Assembly: GCF_017877055.1 (NCBI RefSeq)
Contig: NZ_JAGIPG010000003.1
Location: 558,001-622,000, forward strand
Direction of reading: 5' to 3'
Length of the DNA stretch: 64,000 nucleotides
Source of the DNA: Neorhizobium galegae
GTDB lineage: Bacteria > Pseudomonadota > Alphaproteobacteria > Rhizobiales > Rhizobiaceae
Part shown: positions 17,407 to 25,680 of the stretch, one piece after another
How the letters are laid out: the number at the start of each line of letters is the position of its first letter
How positions within the stretch are numbered: position 1 is the stretch's first letter
Translations under genes and position numbers: made by a program
The notes under the pieces: model-generated
The model's input: only the letters and a program-made list of their open reading frames with translations
What the model was told of the DNA's origin: nothing
The model's database searches: none

Positions 17407-18410
17407 TGGCTCACCTGTACGCGCGGGTCGATCAGGGGATAGATGATGTCGATGATGAAGACGGCCGCCGAGACCGCGATGATGGCAATCGACGTGATCC
17501 CTAGAACGAGCGAATAATCCGCCGCATGGACTGCCTCGACCAGGAGGCGCCCGATGCCCGGGTATCCGAAAACCTGCTCGGTGATTACCGCACCGTTGAA
17601 GATTGCGCCGATCGACATCGCAAGGCCGGTGATCTGCGGCAAGAATGCGTTACGCATCACGTAGGACGTCACCAGCCGCTTCTCGGGAACACCGGCGAGC
17701 GCAGCGTATGTGACATAGTCGTCGGTAACGATATTCGAGACCAGCGCCCGCATTCCCATGAACCAGCTTCCGACACCGACGAGGATGAGGGAGAGCGAAG
17801 GCAGAATGGAGTGCAACAGAACGCTGCCCACGAATTGCGGCGTCCAGCCGGTCGCAAGATTCATCTCGTAGCCGCCGCTGCTCGGCAGGATCGGCAGCAG
17901 GAATGTGAAGACGATCAACAGAACGAAGGCGACTATGTAGTAGGGCACGGGATGGAGCCCCATCATGATCATGCCGAGGATCCGAAGGATCCGATTGCGG
18001 CTGTAGTAGCCCGCCAATCCGCCGAGGATATTGCCGATAAACCAGCTCAATACGGTGGACACTGTAAGGAGACCAATAGTCCAGGGGATGGCTCTTCCGA
18101 TCAGTTCACTCACGGGCGTGGGGAATGCCGACAGCGAGGGGCCGAAGTCGAGCATGGCAAGTCGTCGCCAGAAAATGAGATATTCCTCCCACAGATTGTC
18201 GCCGACGCCGTAGAGTTCCTTAAGGGACTGCCGAAGAAGTTCGATGGATTCGGGGCTGGAAAAACCAAATGTACTGACTTGAGCGACGGCATGCTCGACC
18301 GGATCTATCGGCGTAAGATGCGTGATCAGAAACGTGATGCTGATGCCGACAAAAACGACCAGCGCGAACTGCAGGACGCGCTTGGCCACGTAGATGGCGT
18401 AGGAACGCAT
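17403..18410 (-). CDS. ABC transporter permease, DppB/OppB type
   Basis: A 335-aa permease beginning YAIYVAKRVLQFALVVFVG, with six or so membrane helices, the coupling loop near YVTYAALAGVPEKRLVTSYVMRN and the EQVFGYPGIGRL motif. It follows the binding-protein gene after a 63-base spacer that holds a strong hairpin, and overlaps the next permease gene by four bases. Confidence 0.94.
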   Translation of the reverse strand: MRSYAIYVAKRVLQFALVVFVGISITFLITHLTPIDPVEHAVAQVSTFGFSSPESIELLRQSLKELYGVGDNLWEEYLIFWRRLAMLDFGPSLSAFPTPVSELIGRAIPWTIGLLTVSTVLSWFIGNILGGLAGYYSRNRILRILGMIMMGLHPVPYYIVAFVLLIVFTFLLPILPSSGGYEMNLATGWTPQFVGSVLLHSILPSLSLILVGVGSWFMGMRALVSNIVTDDYVTYAALAGVPEKRLVTSYVMRNAFLPQITGLAMSIGAIFNGAVITEQVFGYPGIGRLLVEAVHAADYSLVLGITSIAIIAVSAAVFIIDIIYPLIDPRVQVSQ

Positions 18411-18438
18411 TGATGCCTCGCATATCGGGATGAGGTCT

Positions 18439-18466
18439 CCGCCCGGCGCTTGGAGGCGCCGGGCGG
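18439..18466. terminator. Strong intercistronic hairpin after the binding-protein gene
   Basis: CCGCCCGGCGC (18439-18449) pairs perfectly with GCGCCGGGCGG (18456-18466) around a six-base loop. It lacks a T-run and sits between the binding-protein and permease genes. This placement fits partial termination or 3'-end protection that raises binding-protein levels relative to the membrane subunits. Confidence 0.6.
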
Positions 18467-18473
18467 CAGTTTC

Positions 18474-20372
18474 TCACTTTGCCGGCTTGGTCGGCTTCAA
18501 GTTAACCATCATGTATTTGGTGTTACCCCAGTTGGCGACCGGGTTCGTGTAAGGCTTGGTTGCGAGGCTCGGGAAACCGGTCCAATACGTCGTGTCCATG
18601 GTCGCGAAGACGTTGTAGGCCATGAGCGGAATGATCGGCATCTCCTCGGTGGCCAGCTTCAGATAATCGAGACCGAGCTCGACCCCGCGGGGATCGTCGA
18701 AATCGATCGTGCGGATCTCCTCGATGATCTTGTCCAGCCTCGGTTCTTTCCAACGTTGCCAGTTTCTCGGCGGTTGCACCTTGCCGACATCGACGACAAA
18801 CTGGGAATGCCAGCTGTCGAGGAAGAACGACAGGTCAGGGTGACCACCCCAGGTCTCCACGCTCCAGCCTATGAAGGTGTCGAAGTCGCCGACGCCTCGC
18901 CGGTCAAGCATCGTTCCCTGGGCGACGTCGATATTCGCATCGATGCCGAAACGCCGCCATTGTTGCGCGATGATCGATCCGGCGCGTGTCATGACCGGCC
19001 TGAGATCGCCTTCCACCATGACTTTCACGGTGAATGGTTGCCCGTCCGGCTGATGCCAGCGCTCGCCCTGTTTGGTGAAGCCGGCTTTCTGGAGAAGTTC
19101 GGTTGCCGCCTCCGGGTCAGGTTTCCACCATCCGCGGCCAAACGCTGTCGCAATATCTGCCGCGTCCGTTGGTATCTGGTCCTTGAGGGACGGACGCAGC
19201 ATGTCGGCGATCTGCTTGCCCGTAGTCGGGTCGTACGGCTTGATCTTCCGCTTGCCCGTGTCGAGTTCGAAGCCTGTCAGCCACTGCTCCATCGGTTCGA
19301 AATAATATTTCGGATAAAGTCCAGTGGGCGGCACGCCGATTGCGGAAATGGTGGCCGCGCCTCGATAGGAGGCCATACTGACGGCCTTGATGTCGATCAG
19401 CAGTGCCAGCGCCCAGCGTACGTCCTTATTCTGGAATTTCTCCAGCCGATGGTTGAAGATGACCGAAGGCAATGTCGGATCAGGGTGTGCGTACGGGAAA
19501 CCCTTGAACCAACTGACCGACGACGGCGAGTCCTTGGCGAGCGTGAACATGCCTTCGGGGGACAGGTCGTGGATGACGTCGAGACGATGATTGAGCTGCT
19601 CGATGACCCGTTTTTCCGGCGGTCCCGGGTCAATATAGGCGAGGTAACCTGGGCCAGGCTCGCCGAACCGGGCTACCGTGGTACGCTTCCAATCCTCACG
19701 TTTCTTCCAGATGAACCACTTGCCGCCGCGGTCGAAATTGTGGAGCGTATAGGCGCCCAGCCCGACCGGCGGGTTGAAGTCGAACTTGAGAACGTCACCG
19801 ACCTTCTCAAAGACATGCTTCGGCATCATCCACATGGCATTCCAGCGAACCGTAAACAGTGCGTGGAAGCGCGAATTGGGTTTTTTGAGCTTGAAGAGCA
19901 CTTCAGTCGGGCTCTTCTTCTCGATCGCGGCGACGTTGATCTGGACCGGGGCGCTCCAGCGTAGGCCGCTGGTCTTCATGTGGGTCTCGATCGTGAACAC
20001 CACGTCGTCGGCGGTGAATTCGATGCCATCGCTCCAGAAGATGCCGGAGCGGAGCTTGACGGTCATCTCCGTGAAATTCTTGTTATAAATCGGTTTTTCC
20101 GTCGCTAGGGAATTGTCCCAGACACCGTCGATGCCGTGATCCGGGTCGATGTACCAGAAGGTGTCCATCACGTTCTGATGGAGACCCGTCGTCTGGCCAC
20201 CGGCATTGATAGCCCAAATGTTGAACCATCCGGCGTTTTTGATTGTACCTTCCGGATTTTCGAGAATCAGCAGCTGTTCTCGGGGCAAATCGTTGCTCGG
20301 CACTTGCCCAAGCGCCGGCCTTGTCGCGAGAAATGTTCCCGCGAGCCACATAAATGTCCTTCTCGAAAGCAT
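18474..20372 (-). CDS. ABC transporter substrate-binding protein, probable oligosaccharide ligand
   Basis: A 632-aa SBP_bac_5 protein, longer than typical peptide-binding proteins (about 500-540 aa) and in the range of oligosaccharide-binding members. The N-terminus has a Tat-like signal, SRRTFM at residues 3-8, followed by a hydrophobic stretch and a probable cleavage site near ALGQ. Family segments include FTADDVVFTIE and PPVGLGAYTL. It is the first gene of the operon ending in the GH51 enzyme, 88 bases downstream of an ATGAT/ATCAT operator-like array. The link to arabino-oligosaccharides comes from the operon, not from the protein itself. Confidence 0.92.
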   Translation of the reverse strand: MLSRRTFMWLAGTFLATRPALGQVPSNDLPREQLLILENPEGTIKNAGWFNIWAINAGGQTTGLHQNVMDTFWYIDPDHGIDGVWDNSLATEKPIYNKNFTEMTVKLRSGIFWSDGIEFTADDVVFTIETHMKTSGLRWSAPVQINVAAIEKKSPTEVLFKLKKPNSRFHALFTVRWNAMWMMPKHVFEKVGDVLKFDFNPPVGLGAYTLHNFDRGGKWFIWKKREDWKRTTVARFGEPGPGYLAYIDPGPPEKRVIEQLNHRLDVIHDLSPEGMFTLAKDSPSSVSWFKGFPYAHPDPTLPSVIFNHRLEKFQNKDVRWALALLIDIKAVSMASYRGAATISAIGVPPTGLYPKYYFEPMEQWLTGFELDTGKRKIKPYDPTTGKQIADMLRPSLKDQIPTDAADIATAFGRGWWKPDPEAATELLQKAGFTKQGERWHQPDGQPFTVKVMVEGDLRPVMTRAGSIIAQQWRRFGIDANIDVAQGTMLDRRGVGDFDTFIGWSVETWGGHPDLSFFLDSWHSQFVVDVGKVQPPRNWQRWKEPRLDKIIEEIRTIDFDDPRGVELGLDYLKLATEEMPIIPLMAYNVFATMDTTYWTGFPSLATKPYTNPVANWGNTKYMMVNLKPTKPAK

Positions 20373-20459
20373 GCCGTTATCCTCCCAGTTCCAGCGTGCT
20401 AATCGGCTATCCGAATGGCTCGGATACTGCCTGAGCGACTGAGAATGTCAACCGAATTT

Positions 20460-20483
20460 ATGATTTATATCATATTTTATGAT
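20460..20483. promoter_or_regulatory. ATGAT/ATCAT inverted-repeat array, probable operator
   Basis: Three alternating half-sites, ATGAT (20460-20464), ATCAT (20469-20473) and ATGAT (20479-20483), form two overlapping inverted repeats in a locally AT-rich patch 88 bases upstream of the binding-protein gene. The likely ligand is the ArsR-type regulator at 12028; this is inferred. Confidence 0.5.
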
Positions 20484-20796
20484 ATGCTGCGCTGAGCTTG
20501 GACGACTGCGTCTAAGCCGGGGAGGAGTTCCCCTGATCGCTGTCTCAGGACTTTTACCGCCGAACGGGAGAAGAGGAACGCTATGAGAGATTGTTGCCGG
20601 CCGCCGCGGCGGCCGGGAGCGCGAAGGGTTCGGCAGAACCTTCTCACAGTTGAAGATGACATGCGGATCCATGGACGCAAGACAAGCGGAACTCGCAGGA
20701 CGTCGTCACGGTTCCTGATCCAGCCGGCGAAACGCTCGGTACCGAGGTCATTGCGACGGGTGCAACGCAAGCTGAGCTCGCCGAGGGCGTGACTTC
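20484..20796. other. Intergenic region with possible decayed coding end
   Basis: About 310 bases between the importer promoter and the small gene at 20797. It holds a perfect 20-bp palindrome (20597-20616). From 20660 to about 20795 an open plus-strand stretch without a start reads like a protein C-terminus, including VVTVPDPAGETLGTEVI. A stop codon precedes it at 20657. I read it as a possible gene remnant, not a functional gene. Confidence 0.3.
20597..20616. repeat. Perfect 20-bp GC palindrome
   Basis: CCGGCCGCCGCGGCGGCCGG is identical to its own reverse complement. It has no T-run on either side, so a terminator role is uncertain. Confidence 0.6.
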
Positions 20797-21102
20797 TTAA
20801 ATCCCTGACCCGTCGAACTGCTGGGCGTCGCTGCCTTCCCAGGGTGAGGGCAGTGAGAGGCGATTGAGGTTGGCCGAGGGCATCGGCATCCAACACTTCA
20901 ACTCCGGCTCAGCATATTCGATGACGTGCCCGGGCGAGGAATCAGAGGCGCGCCAGCCTTCACCACCGAACTGATCGCCATTCGACCAATACGCGAGGTC
21001 AACTTCTGCTGGTCCCTGTTCGGAAGGGCGGATCGTGACCAAGATCCGACTACCGTCTCTCGGTGCGCTTGCCATGTGGCGCCAGCGGTCTTTCTCGTCC
21101 AT
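20797..21102 (-). CDS. Conserved-looking hypothetical protein (101 aa)
   Basis: The ATG is preceded by a strong AGGAGG site, which supports translation. The product is small, acidic and Trp-rich, with segments MASAPRDGSRILVTI, DLAYWSNG, GEGWRASDSSPGHVIEY and CWMPMP. The spacing of Trp and Pro recalls small DUF551-like proteins of phages and proteobacteria, but I cannot confirm this. It lies 85 bases downstream of the hydrolase gene on the same strand and could be co-transcribed. Function unknown. Confidence 0.65.
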   Translation of the reverse strand: MDEKDRWRHMASAPRDGSRILVTIRPSEQGPAEVDLAYWSNGDQFGGEGWRASDSSPGHVIEYAEPELKCWMPMPSANLNRLSLPSPWEGSDAQQFDGSGI

Positions 21103-21187
21103 CGTTTTCCTCCTGCCTTGCCGCAGGTTGCAACTGTCGCCTCGTCATCGAAGACGGTCAACTCAAACTTTGGCGGCGGCTCTTCCT

Positions 21188-22009
21188 TCAAGAAGAAGAC
21201 TGAATGAGCCTCGTTAAGATATTGCCGGCGTCGGTCCCTGGAATGCCGAGATCTCGAACGCTGTCCATGTGATTTCGGCCCGGTATGATTTTGGAGGATA
21301 CCGGAAGCCCTTGCTGTCTCAATGACGCGGCAAAGGCGTTTAGCTGCGCATGAAAGGGCGGAGTTTCGTTGCTGCCGACAGCCAGAATTGCGCGGCAGCT
21401 TTGATCGTGCTGATGGTTCAGAGGGGTGAAATCGACGACTTCTTCGCGCGTAAGCGCGATTTCCTTCTGCAGAAAAGATCCCTGCAGCGGTGAAAGATCG
21501 TAGAGGCCGCCGAGAAGAAATGCACCATTTACATCGGAGTTCGCTTGCTCACGGTGAAACAAGAAGCTGGCGAGATGCGCCCCGGCGGAATGGCCGCTGA
21601 TTGTGAGGAGCGACGGGGCGCCGCCATATTCGGTGATCCGCTCGAGAACCCACTGTTTCGCCCGCCGCGCCTGGTCGACGAGTACGGCCATCCGCGCACG
21701 AGGCATCAGCGCATAATCGACGATGACCGCAATTGCGCCGGCCTTTGTGATCGTGTCGGCAACGTAGGAGTAGTCCCGTTTGGAGAACATCCGCCAGTAA
21801 CCGCCATGGATGAATATGTGTACGGGAAGGTTCTCGCGTGATCCTGCCGGAAAAAAGAGGTCGAGCGTTTCGCTTTCTCCTTTCCCGTAGGGCACATCCG
21901 CGATCATGGGGAGTTTGTCGCGCGTCGCGGCACTTCGTTCGACAATCTCCTCTACGATCGCATCGAAATCCGCGACATGACCGCGGATGCGGAAGGGGTC
22001 GGTCTCCAA
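21188..22009 (-). CDS. Alpha/beta hydrolase (arylformamidase/esterase-like)
   Basis: A 273-aa cytosolic alpha/beta-hydrolase. The oxyanion motif HGGYW is at 68-72, the nucleophile Ser141 is in GHSAG (139-143), and a C-terminal His247 in GRNHMD completes the expected triad. HGGYW is typical of the kynurenine-formamidase/HSL-like group. It is 13 bases downstream of the aldehyde dehydrogenase gene in a three-enzyme operon. With an iron alcohol dehydrogenase and a succinate-semialdehyde-type dehydrogenase, an ester- or lactone-opening role is plausible. True substrate unknown. Confidence 0.88.
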   Translation of the reverse strand: METDPFRIRGHVADFDAIVEEIVERSAATRDKLPMIADVPYGKGESETLDLFFPAGSRENLPVHIFIHGGYWRMFSKRDYSYVADTITKAGAIAVIVDYALMPRARMAVLVDQARRAKQWVLERITEYGGAPSLLTISGHSAGAHLASFLFHREQANSDVNGAFLLGGLYDLSPLQGSFLQKEIALTREEVVDFTPLNHQHDQSCRAILAVGSNETPPFHAQLNAFAASLRQQGLPVSSKIIPGRNHMDSVRDLGIPGTDAGNILTRLIQSSS

Positions 22010-22022
22010 ATCTCCACTCCTG

Positions 22023-23510
22023 TCAGAAACTGGTAGCGATGTATTTCGCTTCCATGAACTCGGCTATACCATGGTGTTGGCCGCCCTCACGCCCGAGACC
22101 GCTTTGCTTGACACCGCCGAAGGGCGCCGCGGGATCGGAAACAAGGCCTCGGTTCAGTGCGATCATGCCGGCTTCTATTTTGGATGAGACACGGAGCCCT
22201 CGCGCAAGATCACGAGTGTAGACGTAGGCCGCAAGGCCGTACTCAGTGTTGTTCGCCAGTTCTATGGCCTCCTCTTCGCTCTGAAAACGGGAAATTGGTG
22301 CGACCGGACCGAAGATTTCTTCGTGCGCCATATCGGCGTCGGCCGGGACATCGGAAAGCACGGTCGGCGGATAGAAGAAGCCTGGATCCTTCGACAGCTC
22401 GCCGCCGCATAGAACCTTCGCACCACGCGTCTTCGCATCGTCGACCAGGCGACCGATTTTCTCTACGGCTTTCCTGGTGATCATCGGCCCGCATTCGGTG
22501 AGGGCATCGGTTCCCGCACCGACGTTCAATGCTGCCATTCGCCTCGTCAGTCCCTCCGCGAACGCGTCGTGAATCCCCGATTGGACATATATGCGGTTCG
22601 CGGCCGTGCAGGCCTCTCCGGCATTGCGCATCTTGGCAATCATCGCGCCATCGAGCGCGGCCTCCAGATCCGCGTCATCGAAGACGATAAAGGGGGCGTT
22701 GCCACCAAGCTCCATGGAGCAGGAAATGACATGTTTGGCCGCTTCCGCAAGCAGGGTGCGCCCGACGCCCGTCGAACCGGTGAAGGAGAGTTTCCTTACG
22801 CGCGGGTCGGCGAGGATCGCTGCTGTCACGGGGCCTGGATTGCTGGTCGTCAAGACGTTGACGACGCCGGGAGGTACGCCGGCTTCTTCATAGATCGACG
22901 CGAGCGCATATGCCGTGAGAGGCGTTTCGCTGGCTGGCTTCAGGATCACGGGACACCCTGCTGCCAGGGCGGGAGCGATCTTGCGCGTTGCCATGGCAGC
23001 CGGAAAATTCCAAGGCGTGATCAACAGGCAGATGCCGATTGGCTGGTAATCGACGATGATCCTGTTCGATCCCGAAGGAGCAACGCCGTACTCCCCGGTG
23101 ATCCGGACGGCTTCCTCGGCATTCCAGCGGAAGAACTCCGCCGCATAGGCGACTTCGCCTCTCGCGTCTCTCAAGGCCTTGCCGTTCTCCATCGAAATCA
23201 ATGTCGCCAGCATCTCCGCCCGCTCGATCATCAGTTCGAAGCAGCGCCTCAGGATTTCCGAGCGTTTGCGGGGTGCGGTTTCACGCCAAGAAACGGCAGC
23301 ACGAGCTGCGGATTCGACCGCGGCGGCGGCGTCTTCGATCGTCGCATCGGGCACGGCGGCCAGAATGGCCTCGGTCGAGGGATCGATGACCTCTATGGTC
23401 TTTCCCGACTGCGACGACACCCATCCACCATCGATGTAGAGCCCGCGTGAAGCGGCCTGAATGTCAGGGAATTGACGATCATGATGAAGGTCCGGTTGGG
23501 CAACGGTCAT
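22023..23510 (-). CDS. NAD(P)-dependent aldehyde dehydrogenase, succinate-semialdehyde type
   Basis: A 495-aa ALDH. Catalytic residues are visible: Asn168 in TPWNFP, Glu267 in MELGGNAPFIV and Cys301 in NAGEACTAANR. The sequence pattern around Cys301 and the C-terminal GGVKQSGLGREGG are typical of GabD-like succinate-semialdehyde dehydrogenases, which convert succinate semialdehyde to succinate. It lies 17 bases after the iron alcohol dehydrogenase gene, whose family includes 4-hydroxybutyrate dehydrogenase; together they could convert 4-hydroxybutyrate to succinate. Other short-chain aldehydes remain possible. Confidence 0.92.
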   Translation of the reverse strand: MTVAQPDLHHDRQFPDIQAASRGLYIDGGWVSSQSGKTIEVIDPSTEAILAAVPDATIEDAAAAVESAARAAVSWRETAPRKRSEILRRCFELMIERAEMLATLISMENGKALRDARGEVAYAAEFFRWNAEEAVRITGEYGVAPSGSNRIIVDYQPIGICLLITPWNFPAAMATRKIAPALAAGCPVILKPASETPLTAYALASIYEEAGVPPGVVNVLTTSNPGPVTAAILADPRVRKLSFTGSTGVGRTLLAEAAKHVISCSMELGGNAPFIVFDDADLEAALDGAMIAKMRNAGEACTAANRIYVQSGIHDAFAEGLTRRMAALNVGAGTDALTECGPMITRKAVEKIGRLVDDAKTRGAKVLCGGELSKDPGFFYPPTVLSDVPADADMAHEEIFGPVAPISRFQSEEEAIELANNTEYGLAAYVYTRDLARGLRVSSKIEAGMIALNRGLVSDPAAPFGGVKQSGLGREGGQHHGIAEFMEAKYIATSF

Positions 23511-23527
23511 GAAAAATACTCCTGGAA

Positions 23528-24754
23528 TTAGATTGCGCTTGCGGCAAGGTCGCCGTCATAGGCTGCCCGGACGAGGCGTTTCATGGCCTCGAGATCGAAA
23601 GGCCGGGGATTGTTCTTGATCAACCGGTCGATGCCGAATGCCTGTTCGGCCGTCCAGTCGATCTTGTCTGCCGGCAGACCGAGTGCATCGAGGGTCGGGG
23701 TGATGCCGATTGCCGCGAATAGCCGTCTGACTTCCTCGATCGCTGCCTCTGCCATTTCCTGTAGCCCAAGGCCCGTCTGATCGAGGCCCAGCGCCGCGCC
23801 GACCTCCGCCAGTTCCGGCGCCGAGGCGGAACTGTTGTAGCTCATCACATAGGGCATCAGAGTGGCGACGCCGAGACCGTGTGCCGTATGGGTGAGCGCC
23901 CCAGCCGGATATTGGATCGCGTGAGCCGCCGCGGTTCCAGCGGTTCCGAAAGCGCAGCCGGCGGCGAGTGCGCCCATCATCACATCGGATCGTGCGTCCT
24001 CGTCGGAACCGTCGTTGCAGGCTTTCTCCAGGCTGCGGCCGAGTAGCTTTATGGCAAGCAGGGCAAAGTGATCGGTCAATGCGCTTTTGCCGATGAACAC
24101 GTGGTTCTGAGCAAGAGAGGCATCCGTACCCCGGTGAGCTGCAGTGAACGCTTCGATCGCATGGGTGAGGGCGTCGGCTCCTGCCACCGCAGTCAGGCCG
24201 GGCGGGCACGACATCGTGAGTTCCGGATCGCAAATGGCCGTGCTGGCTATCAAATAGGGACTGGAAATGCCGACCTTGAGCGTCCGATCGGGGTCGGAGA
24301 CCACCGCAACCGGCGTAACTTCCGACCCGGTGCCTGCGGTGGTGGGAACCGCGATGACGGGAAGCGTCGCTGCTGGAACTTTGAACTCTCCATAATAGTC
24401 CTGCAGGTCTCCGCCATGGCTCAGAAGTAATGCCGCGCACTTCGCCATGTCGAGGCAGCTGCCGCCACCAATCCCGATCACCATGTCGGGATTGAAGTCT
24501 CGCGCATCGTTCACGCACACCGCAACCGTATCGCGCGGAACGTCCGGCAGGACCCCGTCGTGGATCAGGACGTCGATGGATGCCGCTTGCAACGCCGTTA
24601 CGATTTCAGCGAAGACGGCGGTTTGAGCGAAGCGCTGATCGGTGCAGACGAGGGCCCGCGTCCCAAATCTTGAAGCAACTCTCGGGAGCGCGTGTCGCTG
24701 TCCTTTCCCGAACAGAATTTCGGGCGGTAGCCGAATGGCGGCAAAATGGGTCAT
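23528..24754 (-). CDS. Iron-containing alcohol dehydrogenase
   Basis: A 408-aa group III alcohol dehydrogenase. The nucleotide-binding motif GGGSCLDMAK begins at about residue 96. The metal-ligand regions are DALTHAIEAF (Asp and His) and the histidines in HAIQYPAGALTHTAHG. Family members include 4-hydroxybutyrate dehydrogenase, 1,3-propanediol dehydrogenase and maleylacetate reductase. As first gene of the operon with a succinate-semialdehyde-type ALDH, 4-hydroxybutyrate oxidation is the best guess. It is divergent from a GntR gene across a palindrome-rich region. Confidence 0.91.
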   Translation of the reverse strand: MTHFAAIRLPPEILFGKGQRHALPRVASRFGTRALVCTDQRFAQTAVFAEIVTALQAASIDVLIHDGVLPDVPRDTVAVCVNDARDFNPDMVIGIGGGSCLDMAKCAALLLSHGGDLQDYYGEFKVPAATLPVIAVPTTAGTGSEVTPVAVVSDPDRTLKVGISSPYLIASTAICDPELTMSCPPGLTAVAGADALTHAIEAFTAAHRGTDASLAQNHVFIGKSALTDHFALLAIKLLGRSLEKACNDGSDEDARSDVMMGALAAGCAFGTAGTAAAHAIQYPAGALTHTAHGLGVATLMPYVMSYNSSASAPELAEVGAALGLDQTGLGLQEMAEAAIEEVRRLFAAIGITPTLDALGLPADKIDWTAEQAFGIDRLIKNNPRPFDLEAMKRLVRAAYDGDLAASAI

Positions 24755-24838
24755 TGACGATGTCCTTTGACGGTCGGTGTGTCGTGATCCGAAGGGAATT
24801 CCTGAGCTGAAGCGAGATACCGACTCCGTCTCCGACGG

Positions 24839-24856
24839 CCACGTGGCGCCACGTGG
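24839..24856. promoter_or_regulatory. Perfect 18-bp palindrome in the divergent promoter region
   Basis: CCACGTGGCGCCACGTGG equals its own reverse complement. It lies 85 bases upstream of the alcohol dehydrogenase start and about 115 bases upstream of the GntR start. It is either an operator or a hairpin in a leader transcript. Confidence 0.5.
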
Positions 24857-24899
24857 AGGGCAGACTCCCGAGTGACCATTAATTTTGTCTCCAATATTA

Positions 24900-24920
24900 A
24901 ATCCTATAGGATATGGGATT
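24900..24920. promoter_or_regulatory. Nested inverted repeats, probable GntR operator
   Basis: ATCCTATAGGAT (24901-24912) is a perfect 12-bp palindrome. AATCC (24900-24904) also pairs with GGATT (24916-24920). The AT-rich context 50-70 bases upstream of the GntR start suits an operator for the FCD-type regulator. Confidence 0.5.
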
Positions 24921-24971
24921 GAATTGGTCGCAGCATCATGTTAGCGATTGGCCATGTCAAGAGGCAAAAAT

Positions 24972-25670
24972 ATGCAGAATACTCCCATAGTTCCCTCCGA
25001 CGAGGCCGTCGGCAGTTCCTATATCCAACGCAGCAACAGCCTGGCGGGAAGCGTCTACGAGGTCATTTTCGCACAGCTCATGTCGCTAAAAATTGCGCCC
25101 GGATCCCGCATCACGGTCGACAACCTGGTGCGAGAACTGAACGTCTCGCAGACGCCGATCAGGGAAGCATTGGGGCGGCTTGAGGGTGAGGGGCTGGTGG
25201 TCAAGACCCATCTGATCGGCTACAGCGCAGCGCCGCAGATCACCCGCCGCAGATTCGACGAGCTATACGAACTTCGTCTTTTGCTCGAGCCGGACAGCGC
25301 GGCCAGAGCCGCGACCGCGATGGACAAAACCAAACTCGCGGCCCTTCAGGAGGCGGCCGGGGTCATGGGCCGTCGGGAAGGAACCGACGAACGTATCCGC
25401 TACTCCACGTTCGCGCGTCAGGACGCCATCTTTCACGACCGGATCATGGAGTTCGCCGGAAACGAACTCATCCGCGAGACGCTCAATCATCAGCACACGC
25501 ACTTTCACATTTTCCGCCTGATGTTCCACTCGCGTGTGACCGAGGAGGCTCTGGACGAGCATGAGGCTCTGTTGGCGGCCTTTGCCCTAGGAGATGCCTC
25601 AGCCGCCGAAAAGGCGATGCGCGTACATATCGAGCATTCTCGCGACCGGCTCCTGCCGGCTTTCGATTGA
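24972..25670 (+). CDS. GntR-family regulator, FCD (FadR) subfamily
   Basis: A 232-aa protein with an N-terminal winged helix (SLAGSVYEVIFAQLMSLKIAPGSRIT, then LNVSQTPIREALGRLEGEGLV) and a C-terminal all-helical FCD domain with expected metal-binding positions (Asp in RQDAIFHDRI and later histidines in NHQHTHFHIF). I chose the ATG at 24972 because an AAGAGG site precedes it; the upstream TTG at 24948 and ATG at 24954 are less well placed. Ten bases separate it from the downstream ATPase gene, so it is probably co-transcribed with the sugar importer. It may also control the divergent dehydrogenase operon. Confidence 0.9.
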   Translation: MQNTPIVPSDEAVGSSYIQRSNSLAGSVYEVIFAQLMSLKIAPGSRITVDNLVRELNVSQTPIREALGRLEGEGLVVKTHLIGYSAAPQITRRRFDELYELRLLLEPDSAARAATAMDKTKLAALQEAAGVMGRREGTDERIRYSTFARQDAIFHDRIMEFAGNELIRETLNHQHTHFHIFRLMFHSRVTEEALDEHEALLAAFALGDASAAEKAMRVHIEHSRDRLLPAFD

Positions 25671-25680
25671 GGACGCCTCG

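Noticed and set aside
18450..19964. 504-codon plus-strand open frame opposite the oligosaccharide-binding-protein gene
   Set aside because: Mirror of a coding strand with clear SBP_bac_5 features; the translation has no domain.
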